A stretch of 64,000 bases of DNA from Gorsachius magnificus (Eukaryota; Chordata; Aves; Pelecaniformes; Ardeidae). The notes below the pieces were generated by a model. It was given only the letters and a program-made list of their open reading frames with translations, did not search any database and was not told the DNA's origin. Location: the NCBI GenBank assembly GCA_034008185.1, contig CM067084.1, forward strand, positions 13,101,385 through 13,165,384. The letters run 5' to 3'. Below are positions 1 to 13,672 of this stretch, piece by piece (the stretch's first letter is position 1; the number at the start of each line of letters is the position of its first letter). The position numbers were made by a program, and so were the translations under genes.

Positions 1-2360
1 CCCTAAGCTTGGCAGAATCTCCAGCATAGCTGAAAGTATGGGTGTCTTCTAAAAAATAGATTCTGAAAAGGCTTTTGAAAAATCAGTCTCCAGCTAAAGG
101 TCACTGAACACCAGTTAAATTATATAAGGGGTCTGGGAATTAAGATTATGCACCTTTGGCTGTTTTCCTGCTTCACAGAATGTGAGAACAATTAATAATG
201 CAAAGAGCTTACAGTATTTAATGATGCAGAGTGCGTAGCAGAAATACCCATGTAATTTCCAAGATGCTACAACAAAGACTGAGCCATCTGAAGGAGGGAT
301 GCTCTTCTGCCTGCACAGGACATAGTCTTGTTCCTTCACAATTTTTGAAAGCTCTACCCCACTCACAACTTCTTTCCTGAAGAAGAGGAGACAAACACAA
401 TCCAGCAGCTTCCTTCTGCTTAATCGACTTTTCATATAAAGAACCCAAAGGTTTACAATCGGTCCTCAATTATAGCCAAAATTTCAGCTACCTTCAAAAA
501 AAAAAAAAAAAAGCAGCCAGGACAGAACCAAAGATCCCTTCCTGGGTTAATAACCAGTTAAAAGATATGAAAAGAAAGGGCCAGGTTTGCAGCAAAGGAA
601 GGCTACCAGTGGGGTCTGTGCTACACCCCATTCTGCATAAACCAATAACCAGAGAACACAGAAACCAATAGAGAACACAGAAGACAGCTAAATGCTAAAC
701 TCTGTCCATGACACAAATCATTCAGGTGAATCAAACCTAAGCTGGCTACAAAGAATGGCAAAAAATTGCATGTTAATGTATTATAACCCCGTCGCTTGTT
801 AAGTACTACATTGGCAAGCGCCTCGTGGTCCACGTGGAAACAGTAATTGTCAACATGTTTGCGCAGCTGTGGCTCTAAACTAGGTAGTACCACCAGGGTG
901 TCCTGAAGTCACTGTAGAAAATGGTTTGAAACCAGGAATTATTAGGAAGGAAATTGAGAACATGATGGAAAAGGCCACCCATGACCAGGGATGAGGCAGA
1001 GACGCGTGGGCAGCTATCTGGCACTACCACCGCCCCGGTGCTGGCAAGGCAGAATCCAGGAGCCAGCTTTGGCAGACACGGTTAAAAGTCAGAGGGGAAC
1101 CCAGCTCAACAGCCATCGGTGTGATGGCTCTGTACACACTGCCTTGGTCTCAAAACTCATGTACGTGCTTGTTAGAGAAAGAAGAGAGGCAGGAGCTGCA
1201 GAAGTCAATACATTGTTTTAATGCTTCCCTGAGGCACGCACTCAGAATAATGGATCAGATTGAGAAAACGATGGAGCGTAAGAAATAGCAAAGCTTCAAA
1301 GGTGATAATGAAAACATTTGGTTGACAACTTCGCTTACATCCCCTCAGTAGCAGTTCTTACAGTAGAAGCTGAGAAAAATATAAAGCTGAATGTAGGAGA
1401 CAGGAGCGGGGCAAGACTGGCTAGGAAGAAAGGAGTCAGAAACGCCAGACACTTCGGGACTTGGAACTAACAACACCTTCCCTCTTCCCTGCTCTCCTTC
1501 CAAGGCATTGTGGATTTTAATCCCTTGTTACAGTGCAATTAGACACGTTGGGACCTAGGGTTAGGATGTAACGTTGATGCATAGCAAGGGCTACATGGAA
1601 AAGAGGTTCAGGGGAGTCTGCGAGGGGTCGAGCTCAAGTCTGTCTGTGGCTGCAGTGCCTTTCCCACCCTAAGCCACAGGCAAGCCTACAGGAGACGCCA
1701 TCTGCTTTCGTTATCTTCATCCACTAATCTGAGGCAGAACAAGAGAGACACCCACCTTGACTGGAAGGAAAGGAATAAGGAAAGCAATGAAAGGAGTAAG
1801 AACACACCCAACACCGTACCTGAGTAATGCAACACTAGCACTCACTTCAGAGAGCTAGAGATAGAAACAGGATAAATACCTGGTGACCTTTATTCACATC
1901 TTGCCTTTTGTACTAAAAAAGAAAAATATCTGAAATAAAATTTGGCACAAGCCCATGCCAACTCGCACATTTAACAGATATTTTCCTGAGCTATACTTAT
2001 TTACCTGATCAAATCTTTCTTACTCACTCTAGAAGCAGTGATTCAATAAACTTGGAACAATGAAGTAACCTAGTTAATAGTTTTAATTAACTGAAAACAA
2101 ACAATCCCTCATTCATTCAGGGGGTGAGAAAGTGAGCAGATGCAAATATAGCAGAGGAATGTTTTATTTCAGAGAACTAGCAACTTCTTTCAGGGGGTTT
2201 GAACAGATTTTTCCTAACTACTGTGCAAGTGTATTTAGTGTGTAACTAATCTGAATCTAGCCCTGTACTTCTGCACAGCCAAGGCAATCTTGGCTCATTA
2301 TCGGCAGACTGAAAATGGGTGAAGAGATCCACCAGGCCTAATATTTTCCTGTTCTAAGGT
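1..2360. other. No gene recognised
   Basis: Unique AT-leaning sequence with an A15 run near 498. Short frames exist on both strands, but none shows a recognisable domain or exon pattern. The part around 780-880 has more CpG than its surroundings. Confidence 0.6.
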
Positions 2361-2362
2361 GC

Positions 2363-2393
<31 letters not shown>
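2361..2393. repeat. GT/TA microsatellite
   Basis: A short GT run passes directly into a TA run of about ten units. This is a compound dinucleotide microsatellite and probably length-variable. Confidence 0.9.
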
Positions 2394-2529
2394 AAAATAA
2401 TTCGGCATCTTAGAAGAATAACAGCCTCATAGCTGTAAAATAACGGGATGTGAACTGGCTATAGGAAAAGCATGGAAATTTTGGCAGAACAAAGTTTTGG
2501 AGAGTATGGATGTGTTTCACTGGGACTAC

Positions 2530-2532
<3 letters not shown>

Positions 2533-2565
<33 letters not shown>
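2533..2565. repeat. T33 homopolymer
   Basis: An uninterrupted run of 33 T. No AATAAA is seen at a suitable distance on the minus strand, so it is not clearly a retrocopy tail. Exact length is likely unreliable in sequencing. Confidence 0.9.
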
Positions 2566-2566
<1 letters not shown>

Positions 2567-5195
2567 GCCTGTTCTGGACATCTGCATTTCTATTTTTCCA
2601 GTGCTCAGAATGAATGGGAGTTGAGAGGAGCTCCACTCCAGCTTTTGCACTTTGGCAGGGGCTGAACACCAGCACTACTACTCCCGTGTTTCTCACCAAC
2701 TACTATATATAAATAAGAGGCAATGGCTGGAAAACACTTAACAAAAGAATTGTGAAGAGAACCATGGAGAAAATTTCAGCTTCTGATGAAACTTTCCATG
2801 ACATGGCTTGTCCCACTTACCCATATATCCTCTGCTTTCTGATGATGTTCTCCGTCCTTATTCATCTCTGCTGAGTAAATACTGCCAGAACATCCTACAG
2901 AGAGATTCCTTCTTTCAGCACCGCTTCCAGTGAAACTAGTTTCTTCAGGATAAAACACCAGAGCCCGTGTCTGTCTCGTCTTTTGAATGGATTTGATGCC
3001 AGGAAGAAAGGCAGTTCTATTTAGCAATGCTATTTTTGTCGTCATAAGCAGAAACAAAAGAGGTTTGAGCTACATGGGTATTACCAGGCTTGGCATGCAC
3101 TGCACTCCAAGGCAGGAGCACATACTCCCTCCCATCTGCACCTGCATGCATCCCAAGCCATCTTTTACTCCTGAAACCTAGCTTCCATACAGAGGACACG
3201 TGGATACACCATCGTTGACCCCAGCATATAGTCTAGGTAAATCAGCTCCTTCCATCATACTTGAATTTGGGAGGTTGGTCAAGAAAATACAAGCTTAATT
3301 GACAACTTTAAGCAACTTCTGCTTTACTAATAGGGACTTTGGTTGTGACTGAAATTTCTCAGAAGCTGGCAAGACTTTTCAGATGATCAGCATTCCTCAG
3401 CCTGTTGTCTGCAAGGCATCAGGAAATCGTTCATAAGTGGCAGCTATCATTTTTAATAAAACAACGTAAACCCCTACAGATAAAGCAAGCCACCAAGCAA
3501 AGCAGAAAAAAATTCAAATTACACCCAAATTTTTTAAATTACCCATTTTGCCTATATTATCCAGGACTGACCATGGATTTTTGTCCATGATAGGTGGTCA
3601 TTAGGTTGAGAACAACTGGGATACCCTAAAAGAGAGTACGCTGTTGACCAGGCTAACCCAGTGGTATTTGGACGGCTAACTGCTGCCTGCAGCTGCATGA
3701 GCACTGTCTTTAAGGTCTCAACAGGGAAAAGATTTCCTGAAACACATTCCAAAAAAAAATGTAGCTCAACATAAGCAGAGAAAATGCCTGAGCTTTCTAA
3801 AATTAAATATAGGTATTGACAAACCCAGTAAGATGGAGATGTTAGAAAAACTGAAAATGCAGAAGGAAAAGGCAGCTTCTGGAGTTGCAAACTGGAGTCC
3901 TCCCTCTCCCCATGCTGAGGGCTGGAGAAAGCATCGCACAGCTCAGACTTATCTGGTAGGAAGAGTTCACTTTTGCAACAGGCCTGCGGCCATATGTCGA
4001 GCAAAGCCAGAACCTTTGATCCTGTAAACCTCAGTTCCATCGAGAACAAGCAGCACCTCTCAGCCTGGGAAGGATGTTTTAATCAAGGGCAACCTGTGAC
4101 CGCAGGGCCCCAATAGACATGCAGCCACGGATGAAAATAGGGCAGCTGAAGCTGCTACCACTCCCTGCCTTCCTTCCCACCTGCCTAACAGATGTTGCTG
4201 GCCCCAGGGCAGGGATGTCTGATCCACTCATGAATCAACTCCTAACTCACCCCACTTTCCAGCCTGGCATTTTAAGGTAACCCGACATCAAAGTTGGTTT
4301 ATCGCCGGCAGGGTGGAGCCGACAGCTATGGGCAGTGACAGCTTTAGCCATCTGATGCTAATTCACAGCTGTGCTCCTGACAAAGCCACCGGCCCCACTG
4401 GGCGGCCAGCCGTGCCCAAGGACCAGGATGGTGGTCATCCCTCCTGGAAGCAAGCCCCGGTGGAGGGGGGTGGTTGGGCTCTCTCTGCCCAAGGACTGAC
4501 TTGTGCTTTATTGGTAAATCTACTCCAGGCTTGAAGGATGACAGTGATTTGGGGAAGAATTCACAGGGGCAGGGAGATTTAAGCTCTACACAGATGCTGA
4601 GCCCTTGCTTTAAGAACACATTCAACCCTAAACATGTGTCCTTTTATCCTATAATTCGGTGTTTCGGTGGGTTTCTAAGACTAACCAGAAGTAACAAATG
4701 TAATGCTTACTCATCTGTGTCCACCCATCAGTTAAGGCCCAATAAGCCTCTTCTAGAGGTGGATATCTTAGTATAATATTTCTACCATAACTTCACAGGT
4801 TATTTAAATTATTATTAAGCTATTATCAAATAACTACTTCAGTAGGAGATTTTTTTTTTTCAATTTGTAATTGTGTATATAAACACGAGGTCTTCTTTAG
4901 ACACGTGACAGCTTGGGCAAGTTTTACATAGTAATATGCCTTGGAAGAAAATGGAAACAAAAGTCAGGGGAAAACATCATACTCCTTCACTCTGCCTTTA
5001 CTGACCGCTGTCTCCTCCTTAAGCACGGACCCTTCAGAGTCTTTCCTCTCTGAACCTCACCCTTGGAGCTATGTTTCTACCTACCTCCCTTCAGAAGCCA
5101 GCTTAGACAGTCAGAGACAGCATACTACTGGAAAAAATAGTCAATAATAAAATTTAATTAATTTTCAGTCATGGCACTTTATATTTAAATCTAAA
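2566..5195. other. No gene recognised
   Basis: Unique sequence up to the first CR1 copy. The longest frame (165 codons, minus strand, 3552-4049) has no domain that I recognise. The 4290-4560 part is GC-richer than its flanks. Confidence 0.6.
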
Positions 5196-5547
5196 AGACC
5201 TTATCGCCCTCTACAACTACCTGAAAGGAGGCTGTAGCGAGGTGGGGGTTGGCCTCTTCTCCCTGGTAACGGGTGATAGGACGAGGGGAAATGGCCTCAA
5301 ATTGCACCAGGGCAGGCTTAGGTTGGACATTAGGAAAAGTTTCTTCACTGAAAGGGCTGTCAAGCATTGGAACAGCCTGCCCAGGGAAGTGGCTGAGTCC
5401 CCATCCCTGGAGGTATTTAAAAGTCAGGCAGACGAGGTGCTTAGGGACATGGTTTAGTGGTGGGATGACAGGGTTAGGTTAGCGGTTGGACTTGATGATC
5501 TTAAAGGTCTTTTCCAACCTAAATGATTCTGTGATTCTATGATTCTA
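5196..5547 (+). mobile_element. CR1 LINE, 5'-truncated 3' end
   Basis: This is the last part of a chicken-repeat-1 non-LTR retrotransposon. It holds the C-terminal end of the reverse-transcriptase ORF, ending at a stop at 5455-5457, with recognisable words such as [29 protein letters not shown] and ESPSLEVFK. The 3' UTR follows with GGACTTGATGATCTTAAAGG and TTTTCCAACC, then the tail repeat GATTCTGTGATTCTATGATTCT. The 5' truncation is the normal result of incomplete reverse transcription. The encoded piece is far too short to be active. Confidence 0.95.
5242..5457 (+). pseudogene. C-terminal fragment of CR1 reverse transcriptase ORF
   Basis: The frame is open upstream to about 5197 and ends at a TAG at 5455-5457. 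It matches the conserved C-terminal end of CR1 ORF2 but lacks the endonuclease and reverse-transcriptase domains. It has no independent promoter or proper start (the first initiator-like codon is GTG). It is a relic inside the CR1 copy, not a gene. Confidence 0.85.
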
Positions 5548-8500
5548 ATTGACAAACTAAAAACACTAAGACAAAGGTTTGGAGATGTGGATTTAACAGC
5601 ATCCATATAAATCCCAAATAGATATTTACATCAATGTGAGAATATACCCAACAGACAATAATGTATAGAAAACAGCTAACGAGAAGCTGTGCTTCATCTC
5701 TGGAAAAGTTATCCAGGGTGGTTTTTGCAACTTTTTCTCTGAGCCCTTTGACATTGGTAGCTCTTGGGACACCACCCTGGGTTATACTGACCACTGCCTG
5801 GTGAAACATTTCAATGCCTGAAACGGGGTTTATATGCAAACAAACAACAACTTCTACACTTCTGTCCTGCCTGAAAACTGCCCATGCTCTTAAGCAGGCA
5901 GGCTGGTACCACTTGCCCAGAATTTCTGATTCCGCGTCTGAGGAGGTAGTAAGAGCCATGGGCACTTCACCACTCACCAGCTAAAAGAAAAACACTGGTT
6001 GTGTTGGCTATAAAACCACTGAGGACTCACTTCTGCCTCAGTACTAACCCTGTACTGAGCTACAGAGCATGCTGGTACACAAAAGGGTTTCCAAATTGTA
6101 CATGAGCAGTACAGAAACTACAACCTATTCATTTTGATAGCTGTGTGCTTGGCAAGAAGAGGCCTGGTTTCCTCATCACTCCACTAACAAGATAATATCT
6201 TTTACACATAAAATTACAAGAGTTACTTTACACTTTGTTTTTTAACCAAAACAACTGAAAAATGTTTTGTACATATCCCAGGCACCGTATCCCTGCTTAG
6301 CTCTGAAAGGAATATTCTGAAGGCAATGTTTTATTCTTTAGCTATATCTATCTGAACTAGGACTAAAGTACCACCCCTAGAAAAGACAGCCATCCCAAAA
6401 ATGGAAGTAAGGTTTTTTAGGGGAACAAACCCCAAATACAATAAGGATATGGAAGTATGTGGAACTTAGATATAGGCAGCAAAAACGTGAGCACACTGAA
6501 CTCAAATTTTGCTCCTTAAGAGCTCCCGATCTGTTTGCCTGAGGACACAATACTGAGGACAACATTATTTATAACATGCAATAAAAGGACAACTTTAGGT
6601 CCTTTTAAAAACTTAGTGATATTGATCTTGGGTTCTTTATACAAGACAATATCTGTTACTTTCCTAAACATTTACTGGATTGCAGCTAAATTTATTTTTT
6701 CATATACAATGAAAGTGTGCTGGCACAATTTACTTTTTTTATTTTTTTTATAATGCCATATTAAATCAGTCCAGAGACATCAACAACAGAGCAGTAAATA
6801 TTTAAGATTACATCTTCTTTCCTACAACATTATTCTTTTCCTTCTCTATCAGATCTACTGTCAAATAACTCAGTTTGTCCTTTTATTCTCACTCCTCAAA
6901 CACTCTCAGCATCTCAGCTACACTAAGATCATCAGATTTCATCAGAAAGATGAGCAGAAATCGAAAGTCTGAGAGAGCACTTAAGGCATGATCCAAAGTT
7001 ACTGGAGTCAAAAAGAAATGCTCTCTTCCCTTAGACCGGCTCAACATTAAGCTCCAAATATTTATTGCCACGTCTAGTGATCATTTGCCAGAGCCTTCAA
7101 TAATATTCATGATAATGAAGTGTTTATTGGAAAATGGCAGCAGCAAATAGGTGAAAATATGTCCAGATAGAAAATTTAATATACATAACCCATCTCCTAT
7201 CTAGGGATTGCTAGAAGAGCAAAACAAGTTTTTCTTTCTGTTTCTCCACCTAAGTACAACTCAGCAAAGACTTCAAACAAAGCTCAGGGAAAGCATTAGG
7301 AAAGTAACATTGTCCAGCAGAGCTAGGATAAATCCTGCAATTGTTATTCTGATTTGGAATTCCCAGCAGGTTGACAGCTACCTTGCAAGAAACACTGGTG
7401 AACATCAGGCAATCATTATACATGTCCTTTGGGAAAAAAGCAAACCCTAATCATCTGTGCTTAGATATGGTGGCACAAGACAAATTCCATCTGCCATCCA
7501 AAAACGTTTGTCCAGAGAAAGCTTTTGTGTTCCTATTTCTCTGATCACGTGTTGGGTCAAGCAGGGGGTTGTGTTGGTCGATTGGTTAGTTGGTTATGGG
7601 CTCCCTGCTGCTGTTGTGTTTCTCCTAGATCACGGACTTGCCTCATTTGAAATTCTGATGCAAACCATAGCACTAGGGCAAAGCTCAAGATTTCAGGGAT
7701 CTGCCTTTAGCCATAATTATAGGCTCACCTTTGTGCTCTGCACTTTCAAGGGTGGCAGTTGCTATAAATTACTACAGGTACAAAAAAACCCTCACAAAAC
7801 AATAGCAGCATTCTTGAAGGGGAACCAAACAAGCTACAAGTTTGTCCACTGATGTTTTCCTCCTGGATAACTCAGGCCAGGAGGTCAAAACAATGGCTGA
7901 CTAACAAGACAACATGCAGGGAGAAGGTTACCATTAATAATGCAACAGAAGAGCACTGTATGGGCAAGCAATGTAGGAAAAAACATACCAAGATGACCAG
8001 TAGGATACAGGGGTCATGCAAGAAGTGACCAGATGCTAGTCAGAGAAGCAATTTTCTGAGAAGGACGCAACATTGTCAGCTAAACATCCTTCCCAGCGTT
8101 CAGTAACTTCTGCCCCCTATGTATTTCCTTCAGAACTATAAAACGCGGATCTACTAATGTTCTTACTTTATTATTAACATAAGCCAGTGCTTTGATGATC
8201 ATGCTAGGTAACTTCCCCTAAGGACCCCTGACTTGTGCAGCCAAAATGGACAACTCAAGAAAAAGGAAAAGAGAAAGGGAAGGGGAGCATGTGAATTGTA
8301 GATCTGGAGTAGAGGATTCCCTGCCCACGGCAACTACAGGGCAAGCAGTGGGGGTCAGTCAGATGATGCCACCCATCCTATACAGTCATCCCTAACCCTT
8401 TCTCCAGTCTACACACTAATTCAACATTTGGTCTAACAGATAAATTACTGATACTACCAGAAAGATTCATGAAGGATTCCTGAAGGAAGCTTATGTCCAC

Positions 8501-10369
8501 TAAGTCAGCTTCAGAGGCAGCTGAGAAAAGACTCCACATCCCACCATTTCCAGACCTATGAAGAACTGAGTCCTGTACAAAACACATACTATTTCACAGC
8601 AGCATTCTCAAAAGCAATATTGCACATAACAACTTTGCATCTTACTTGGATATAGCCTACATGTCTAGGTTTCCTTTCTATGAACACTGAGGTGCAAACC
8701 TTGGTAGTAGAAATCCAAAAGCTCCAAAAGGAAAGAGTATAGGCTGGAAAAATAAATGTATTCTTCTCCAGACATCATTGCACTTCAAATACAATGTGGC
8801 AGAGACTTGGAAGCTTGCCATTTGAATGGTGTAGATTCTTGATTTCCAAAACAAATACCATCAGTAGTGTTCTGACAAAGAAAATGCCTTCCTACGAGAC
8901 ATGTAATTTTAAGGTTCCAGGAATGCATAATGCCAGGTATTAGTGAACTGCAAGCCTGTTCCATTTTCTTAAAGCTAAGTATTCTCTGACTTCTCCTACA
9001 GTACTGTAAACCAGGAATAACTCAAGTGAATTCCCATGAGTTACAGCAGTCTAAGGTTTAAGTAAGTGGGAAGAGAATCATGCTCTCTATGCTCTATAAA
9101 CTACAAGCAGGGAGAAGAGTTTACATAATGGCGTTTATAAACAGAAGCCCTTCATATCCATAAACCATGACCAGAAAAATGAATCTGTCCTGCATAAAAA
9201 AGGAAAGGTGGCCCACCTTACAACCTCTCGTATGAATAATAAACATGAGGTGCAAGCCAGTGACTGATATGAAGGAATTACAAGATACAACTTGAACACT
9301 TTTCTCCTTTCTTACAACAGCCCTGGAAGTGGTTTTGCAGTTTATTTGTATGCAGAGAGTACTTCTGGACTAGATGGTGCGTGTGTGAGAGTATGTTATT
9401 CCAGTGAGAAGATCGAGGCAGCACATAGGTAAGTTGCCTGTTTAGTAGTCTTTACTGCTAAACAACCCCATCTCCTACCTATGGCAAAATGGAAAGCAGT
9501 TTCAGAGTGTCCTTGCATCGCCTTTTGCCTGCGTAAAAAATACACCTGAAAAGAGGCTTTCAATCACTGTCTTCAAGTACAACACAATAAAAATTGTTTC
9601 AGAACTGCTTTTGGTGAGGTAGGCGGGAAGAGCAGCCTCAGCGTGGTATCCTTCCCGTGTCAGCTGTGTACGAGTGAGGGAGACAACAAAAGTTTCTGTT
9701 TCCTAATACTCTTTCTATTCTGATCCCAGTCTTGTGATTTCGGCTGATCCTCATTGCAGGCTACTGAAATAAAGACTTAGTGGGACTATGAGTGGGGCTT
9801 ACTAAAAAAAGCTGAGTGTTACCTATTTCATCAAGACCTAGCATACGTGCTATATGAAGTCAGAAGTCTACCCTGGCTGTAATTGGTGACGTCTGGAAGA
9901 ACAAACCCAAGTTTCTTCACGGCTGAGGTGTAAGCATGAAAGCTGAAGAGAAGAACTGAACACAGCCTTTTAAATATAAACCGATTAGAAACAACTATAC
10001 TTATTTTAAGGATATTGCCACTTCAAAAATAATAACAAATTAACATGAATATGAAAACGTGGACAAATCATTAAATTGTGTTGCTGCTTTATCTGCAACA
10101 TCCCCCAGTCGTTACGAAGAACAAGTTTTCCTGCATTTTGTATTAATTTTTTCTTCTCTGACATTTTCCTCAGAAGCACAAGGACTATACCACAGAGACG
10201 GATGAGAAGACAGATTTACACTCCTATCCCAACTGATTCATTTCTAGAACAATTAAGCCATATCTTGAGACCTTCAGAACCTCTAACAGTCTACACGCCT
10301 CATTGATTTTATACATAGCGTTAAAACCACTGTATGTTAAGCCACAAAATCAAAATTATCTGGACTAAA
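5548..10369. other. No gene recognised between the two CR1 copies
   Basis: Unique, AT-rich sequence. I see no repeat family, RNA gene or exon in it. Confidence 0.6.
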
Positions 10370-10587
10370 TGTTGGACATTAAGAACATTTTTTCACTGAA
10401 AGGGTTGTCAAGCATTGGAACGGGCTGCCCAGGGAAGTGATTGAGTCCCCATCCCTGGAGGTATTTAAAAGCCGGGCAGACAAGGTGCTTAGGGACATGG
10501 TTTAGTGGTGGGATGGCAGGGTTAGGTTAACGGTTGGACTTGATGATCTTAAAGGTCTTTTCCAACCTAAACGATTCCATGGTTCTC
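10370..10587 (+). mobile_element. CR1 LINE, short 3' fragment
   Basis: A second CR1 copy, in the same orientation as the one at 5196 and closely similar to it over the shared 3' part (TTCACTGAAAGGG, TCAAGCATTGGAACGG, GGTATTTAAAAG, GGACTTGATGATCTTAAAGG). The tail is degraded to CGATTCCATGGTTCT. It starts within the last exon-like part of ORF2, so only about 30 residues plus the 3' UTR remain. Confidence 0.93.
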
Positions 10588-13500
10588 AACTGGTGACTTT
10601 CCTGCTGCACTCTGTCTTCTGACAGTGCAATATCTGAGGAGAAAAGATGAAGAAAGCCAAGGAGCTAGACAACACTAAACCACCCCCTTCAAGGAGAAGA
10701 AACAGTTTTACAAAAAGCTGAGCCTCATTCTAATCATGTGGATATCTAATTCTATATCAGACACATACTAATGAGAACAAATGAGAATGCAAAGACAGTG
10801 AGTTTTGCAAGACTTTGACAGTATGATCTCCAGCTACCTTGGGGTTAGAAATACAGAGCAATAGGGAAGCCAAGGCGTGGGCAAGTAAAAGTGACTTTCT
10901 TGTGCCTTAAAGACTCTCTGAAAAGCACACAGAGAGATGGAAGTAACAGAGCATCCAAGTCACTGAGAACATGACAATCTGATTTTGGGCTGGCACGCTC
11001 TTTTCATCCTTTGTTTAATGAACCAGTGAATTCAAGCTAGTGTTAAAGCACACTATTCATGTCTCGAGTGCTCTGTTACACTGTCAGATTTTATTCACAC
11101 TGTCTGAATAATAAAACTGGCAGAAATCAAAGTTTATCTGAGCATAAACAAGGAAATGATACGGTGCCAGTTTGTGCAGCAACTCTAACAGGGTCAGTTG
11201 TCCATTCCCTCTTCTCATACAAGCTGATACCCTTAAAAAGGCAAGAAAAAGAGTTGCAGAGAGGATGAGCCAGTGAATGAATACCGAAGCACCTACCCTT
11301 AAAGCATTTAACCCAAACAGAGGCCGTGACAGGGTACAAAGCAGGCCTGCACATCTGTGCAAGCCAACACGAGCAGCTGTTCCGTGCTGGGGATCAAGAA
11401 GTAGCAAGAGTAATTTGGAAAGGGTTTGGTTGACATGGCAACAGCCTTTAAGGCTCTTTGGGAAGGAGGGCAGCCTCAGCTGCCATCCTGACACACGCCT
11501 CTGTGAGGATTAAGCCTTCACCTGGACTAAAATAAAATGCCACCAGCACCAGCCTCTCTAAAACTTCCGGCAGCGCCAGCAGCAGCTGACAGTGCTTCGA
11601 CAACCTGTGCCGCCAGTGGTGCTGCACACCGGCCAGCCTGGCCCTCCCTCCTTGACATGAGAGCTCATGTCCTCTCCTCCATCCACCAACAACTAAACTG
11701 AAACAAAGCTCTTGTAAAACAATGGAGATGATGAGAAGGGGGCAACTGAAGTGACAAAGAAGATGAGTTCAAAGGAAACAAATGTTTATTACAGGAGGAG
11801 TTATCTCCCCTTTGTCAAAGGGGAGAAGATACTGCTCATTTTGCAAACAGCCATCCCACCATGGACAAAAAAGGCACTGAAGAAAATCCAGCTCCCATCC
11901 CTTCCAGTCTGCTCCTCCCCACTCACACATTCCTCCTCACATTTTACAAACCAGTGCAAGAGACCTAAGGATCGGAAGAGGCTGTGGTCATGCCCAATGC
12001 TGTTTTACACAGCAGCCAATCCCAAATTGGCCCAGACTCTTGCAAACCTCGCATCTCGTACTTCAGCCAGAATTTTCTTTGAAAGGGAAATGAAGTAACT
12101 TTGCATAAGCGACTGATCAAAGAGGCACGCTGAGTTACTGATCGTGTGACACCTCCTTTTGTTAGGTTTGACCTGCAAACGAAACCTGGGCCCGCAACTG
12201 GGCGATCAGAACACCCAGCACACCACTTAGCATCAAATTATTCAGAACCTAAACGCATCTGTCTAGTATCTGAAATATTATCTTGCTTTACAACACACGA
12301 ACAATCAGAGGATCAGAGTAATTGTTTCACAAGCACAGGCGCTTTTTGTTCCTGTAATCCACTAACCCGAAAAAGCATCTGACCTGCACAACAAACAAGA
12401 GCAGATGAAATTGTTAGCTGTCACGCACAAGATAAAATGGAGAAGTCCTGTCTGTGCCCCCAGCTGCAGAGGCTGAATTCAGTTCCAGAACACAGACAGT
12501 CTTTGCCAATTCCTGGCATTATAAATTCATTAGTCAGCCTTTACCCCTCCTGAAACAACTCCTTTCCTCAAATACCTTTTAAAAACATCTTTCTCATGAT
12601 GGATCCCTTTGTCTTGCAGTGTCTGGACACCGAGGAGGAATTGAGCTCATACTTTCAGGCTTTTCCCTGCCAAACAGCTGAGCCAAGAGATCTAAAACTC
12701 ACCCTCCTCTTTTTGTAACAAAAAAAAAAAAAAAAGAAAGGGTCTTCCCTCCACAAGTCAGGGCTTCCAGAAAACTGCAAATGTCTCTGAGGAAATGTTG
12801 GCACTCGCCAAGAGCTCACAGATTTCTCTGATGTAGTGGAGAGAAACCAGTGGCGAAGTTAATTTGGACACAAGAGTATCATTATGAATGACATTTACAA
12901 TAAGCATTAAATTGGTTTATATTTTTGTAATGTTTTTATATGTATCCATGATACAATTAAAACACAAGAAATTGATTTTTACATATGACAAAGTGGAGAA
13001 CTGTAGAGAGCTGCATCTTTAAGAGAGCATGGCATAAGCCAGTTAGAATCAGCCACAACAGATTTCTGTACCAAACCAGGTGCCTCTAGTCCAAGCATAA
13101 ATTATTGGGCTCACTCTAGGCACAAAGGGTAAATCTTGTGGCCTGAAACAGTTTTATAAACACAAAAATCCTAATTAACGTTTTCCATTTAGACTAGCTC
13201 AGACTAGCTGTCTGATTTAACTTTTAAAAAAAATAATAATTCTATAGTTCACAAATTAACAGACAAGGAAGTTTTGAATATCCTTAACTGAAACTAAAAA
13301 TACAGAGCATCCCTGTTTATCTCCACTGACTAGAAAATTTCAGTCATCTGTAATCCCAACTCAGTCCCTTGTTTTGAGGCTATAGCTCATATCTGTAGGG
13401 TCCCCTGAACTTCAAAGCTTCTCTGAACTTATACTTTGCAGCTAAGCAAACCCAAAAATCATGTAGAAAATCTAGCCCATACAAACACATAGAAAATAAA

Positions 13501-13672
13501 GCTGAAATCCTACAAGTTTGTTCTACATTTGGGCCTAAGCCATTTTTATGCATTTAAGACTTTGTATGTGTGCACAGAAGCAGCACATCAAGAAACAGCA
13601 CAAGCTGAGGTAGTTGTGTTTGAAAACTTGAATTTCAAATTAAATTCTAGGGGAAATTATTTGTTTATCTGT
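10588..13672. other. No gene recognised; contains an RFX-like motif
   Basis: Unique sequence with some CpG-containing parts at 11270-11640 and 12100-12390. An X-box-like motif lies at 11429-11442. An A run sits at 12719-12735. Confidence 0.55.
11429..11442. promoter_or_regulatory. RFX X-box-like motif
   Basis: GTTGACATGGCAAC matches the near-palindromic RFX-factor consensus GTTGCCATGGCAAC at 13 of 14 positions. RFX factors act at ciliary and other promoters and enhancers. A motif alone does not show binding. Confidence 0.3.

Noticed and set aside
890..904. CTCF-like CCACCAGGGTGTC
   Set aside because: Only a partial match to the CTCF core; the G-rich second half is weak.
2533..2565. T33 run as a retrocopy poly(A) tail, minus strand
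   Set aside because: No AATAAA or ATTAAA lies at a fitting distance and no parent sequence is recognised.
3552..4049. Open frame of 165 codons, minus strand
   Set aside because: No recognised domain, no exon-like boundaries, and overlapping frames on the other strand are similarly open.
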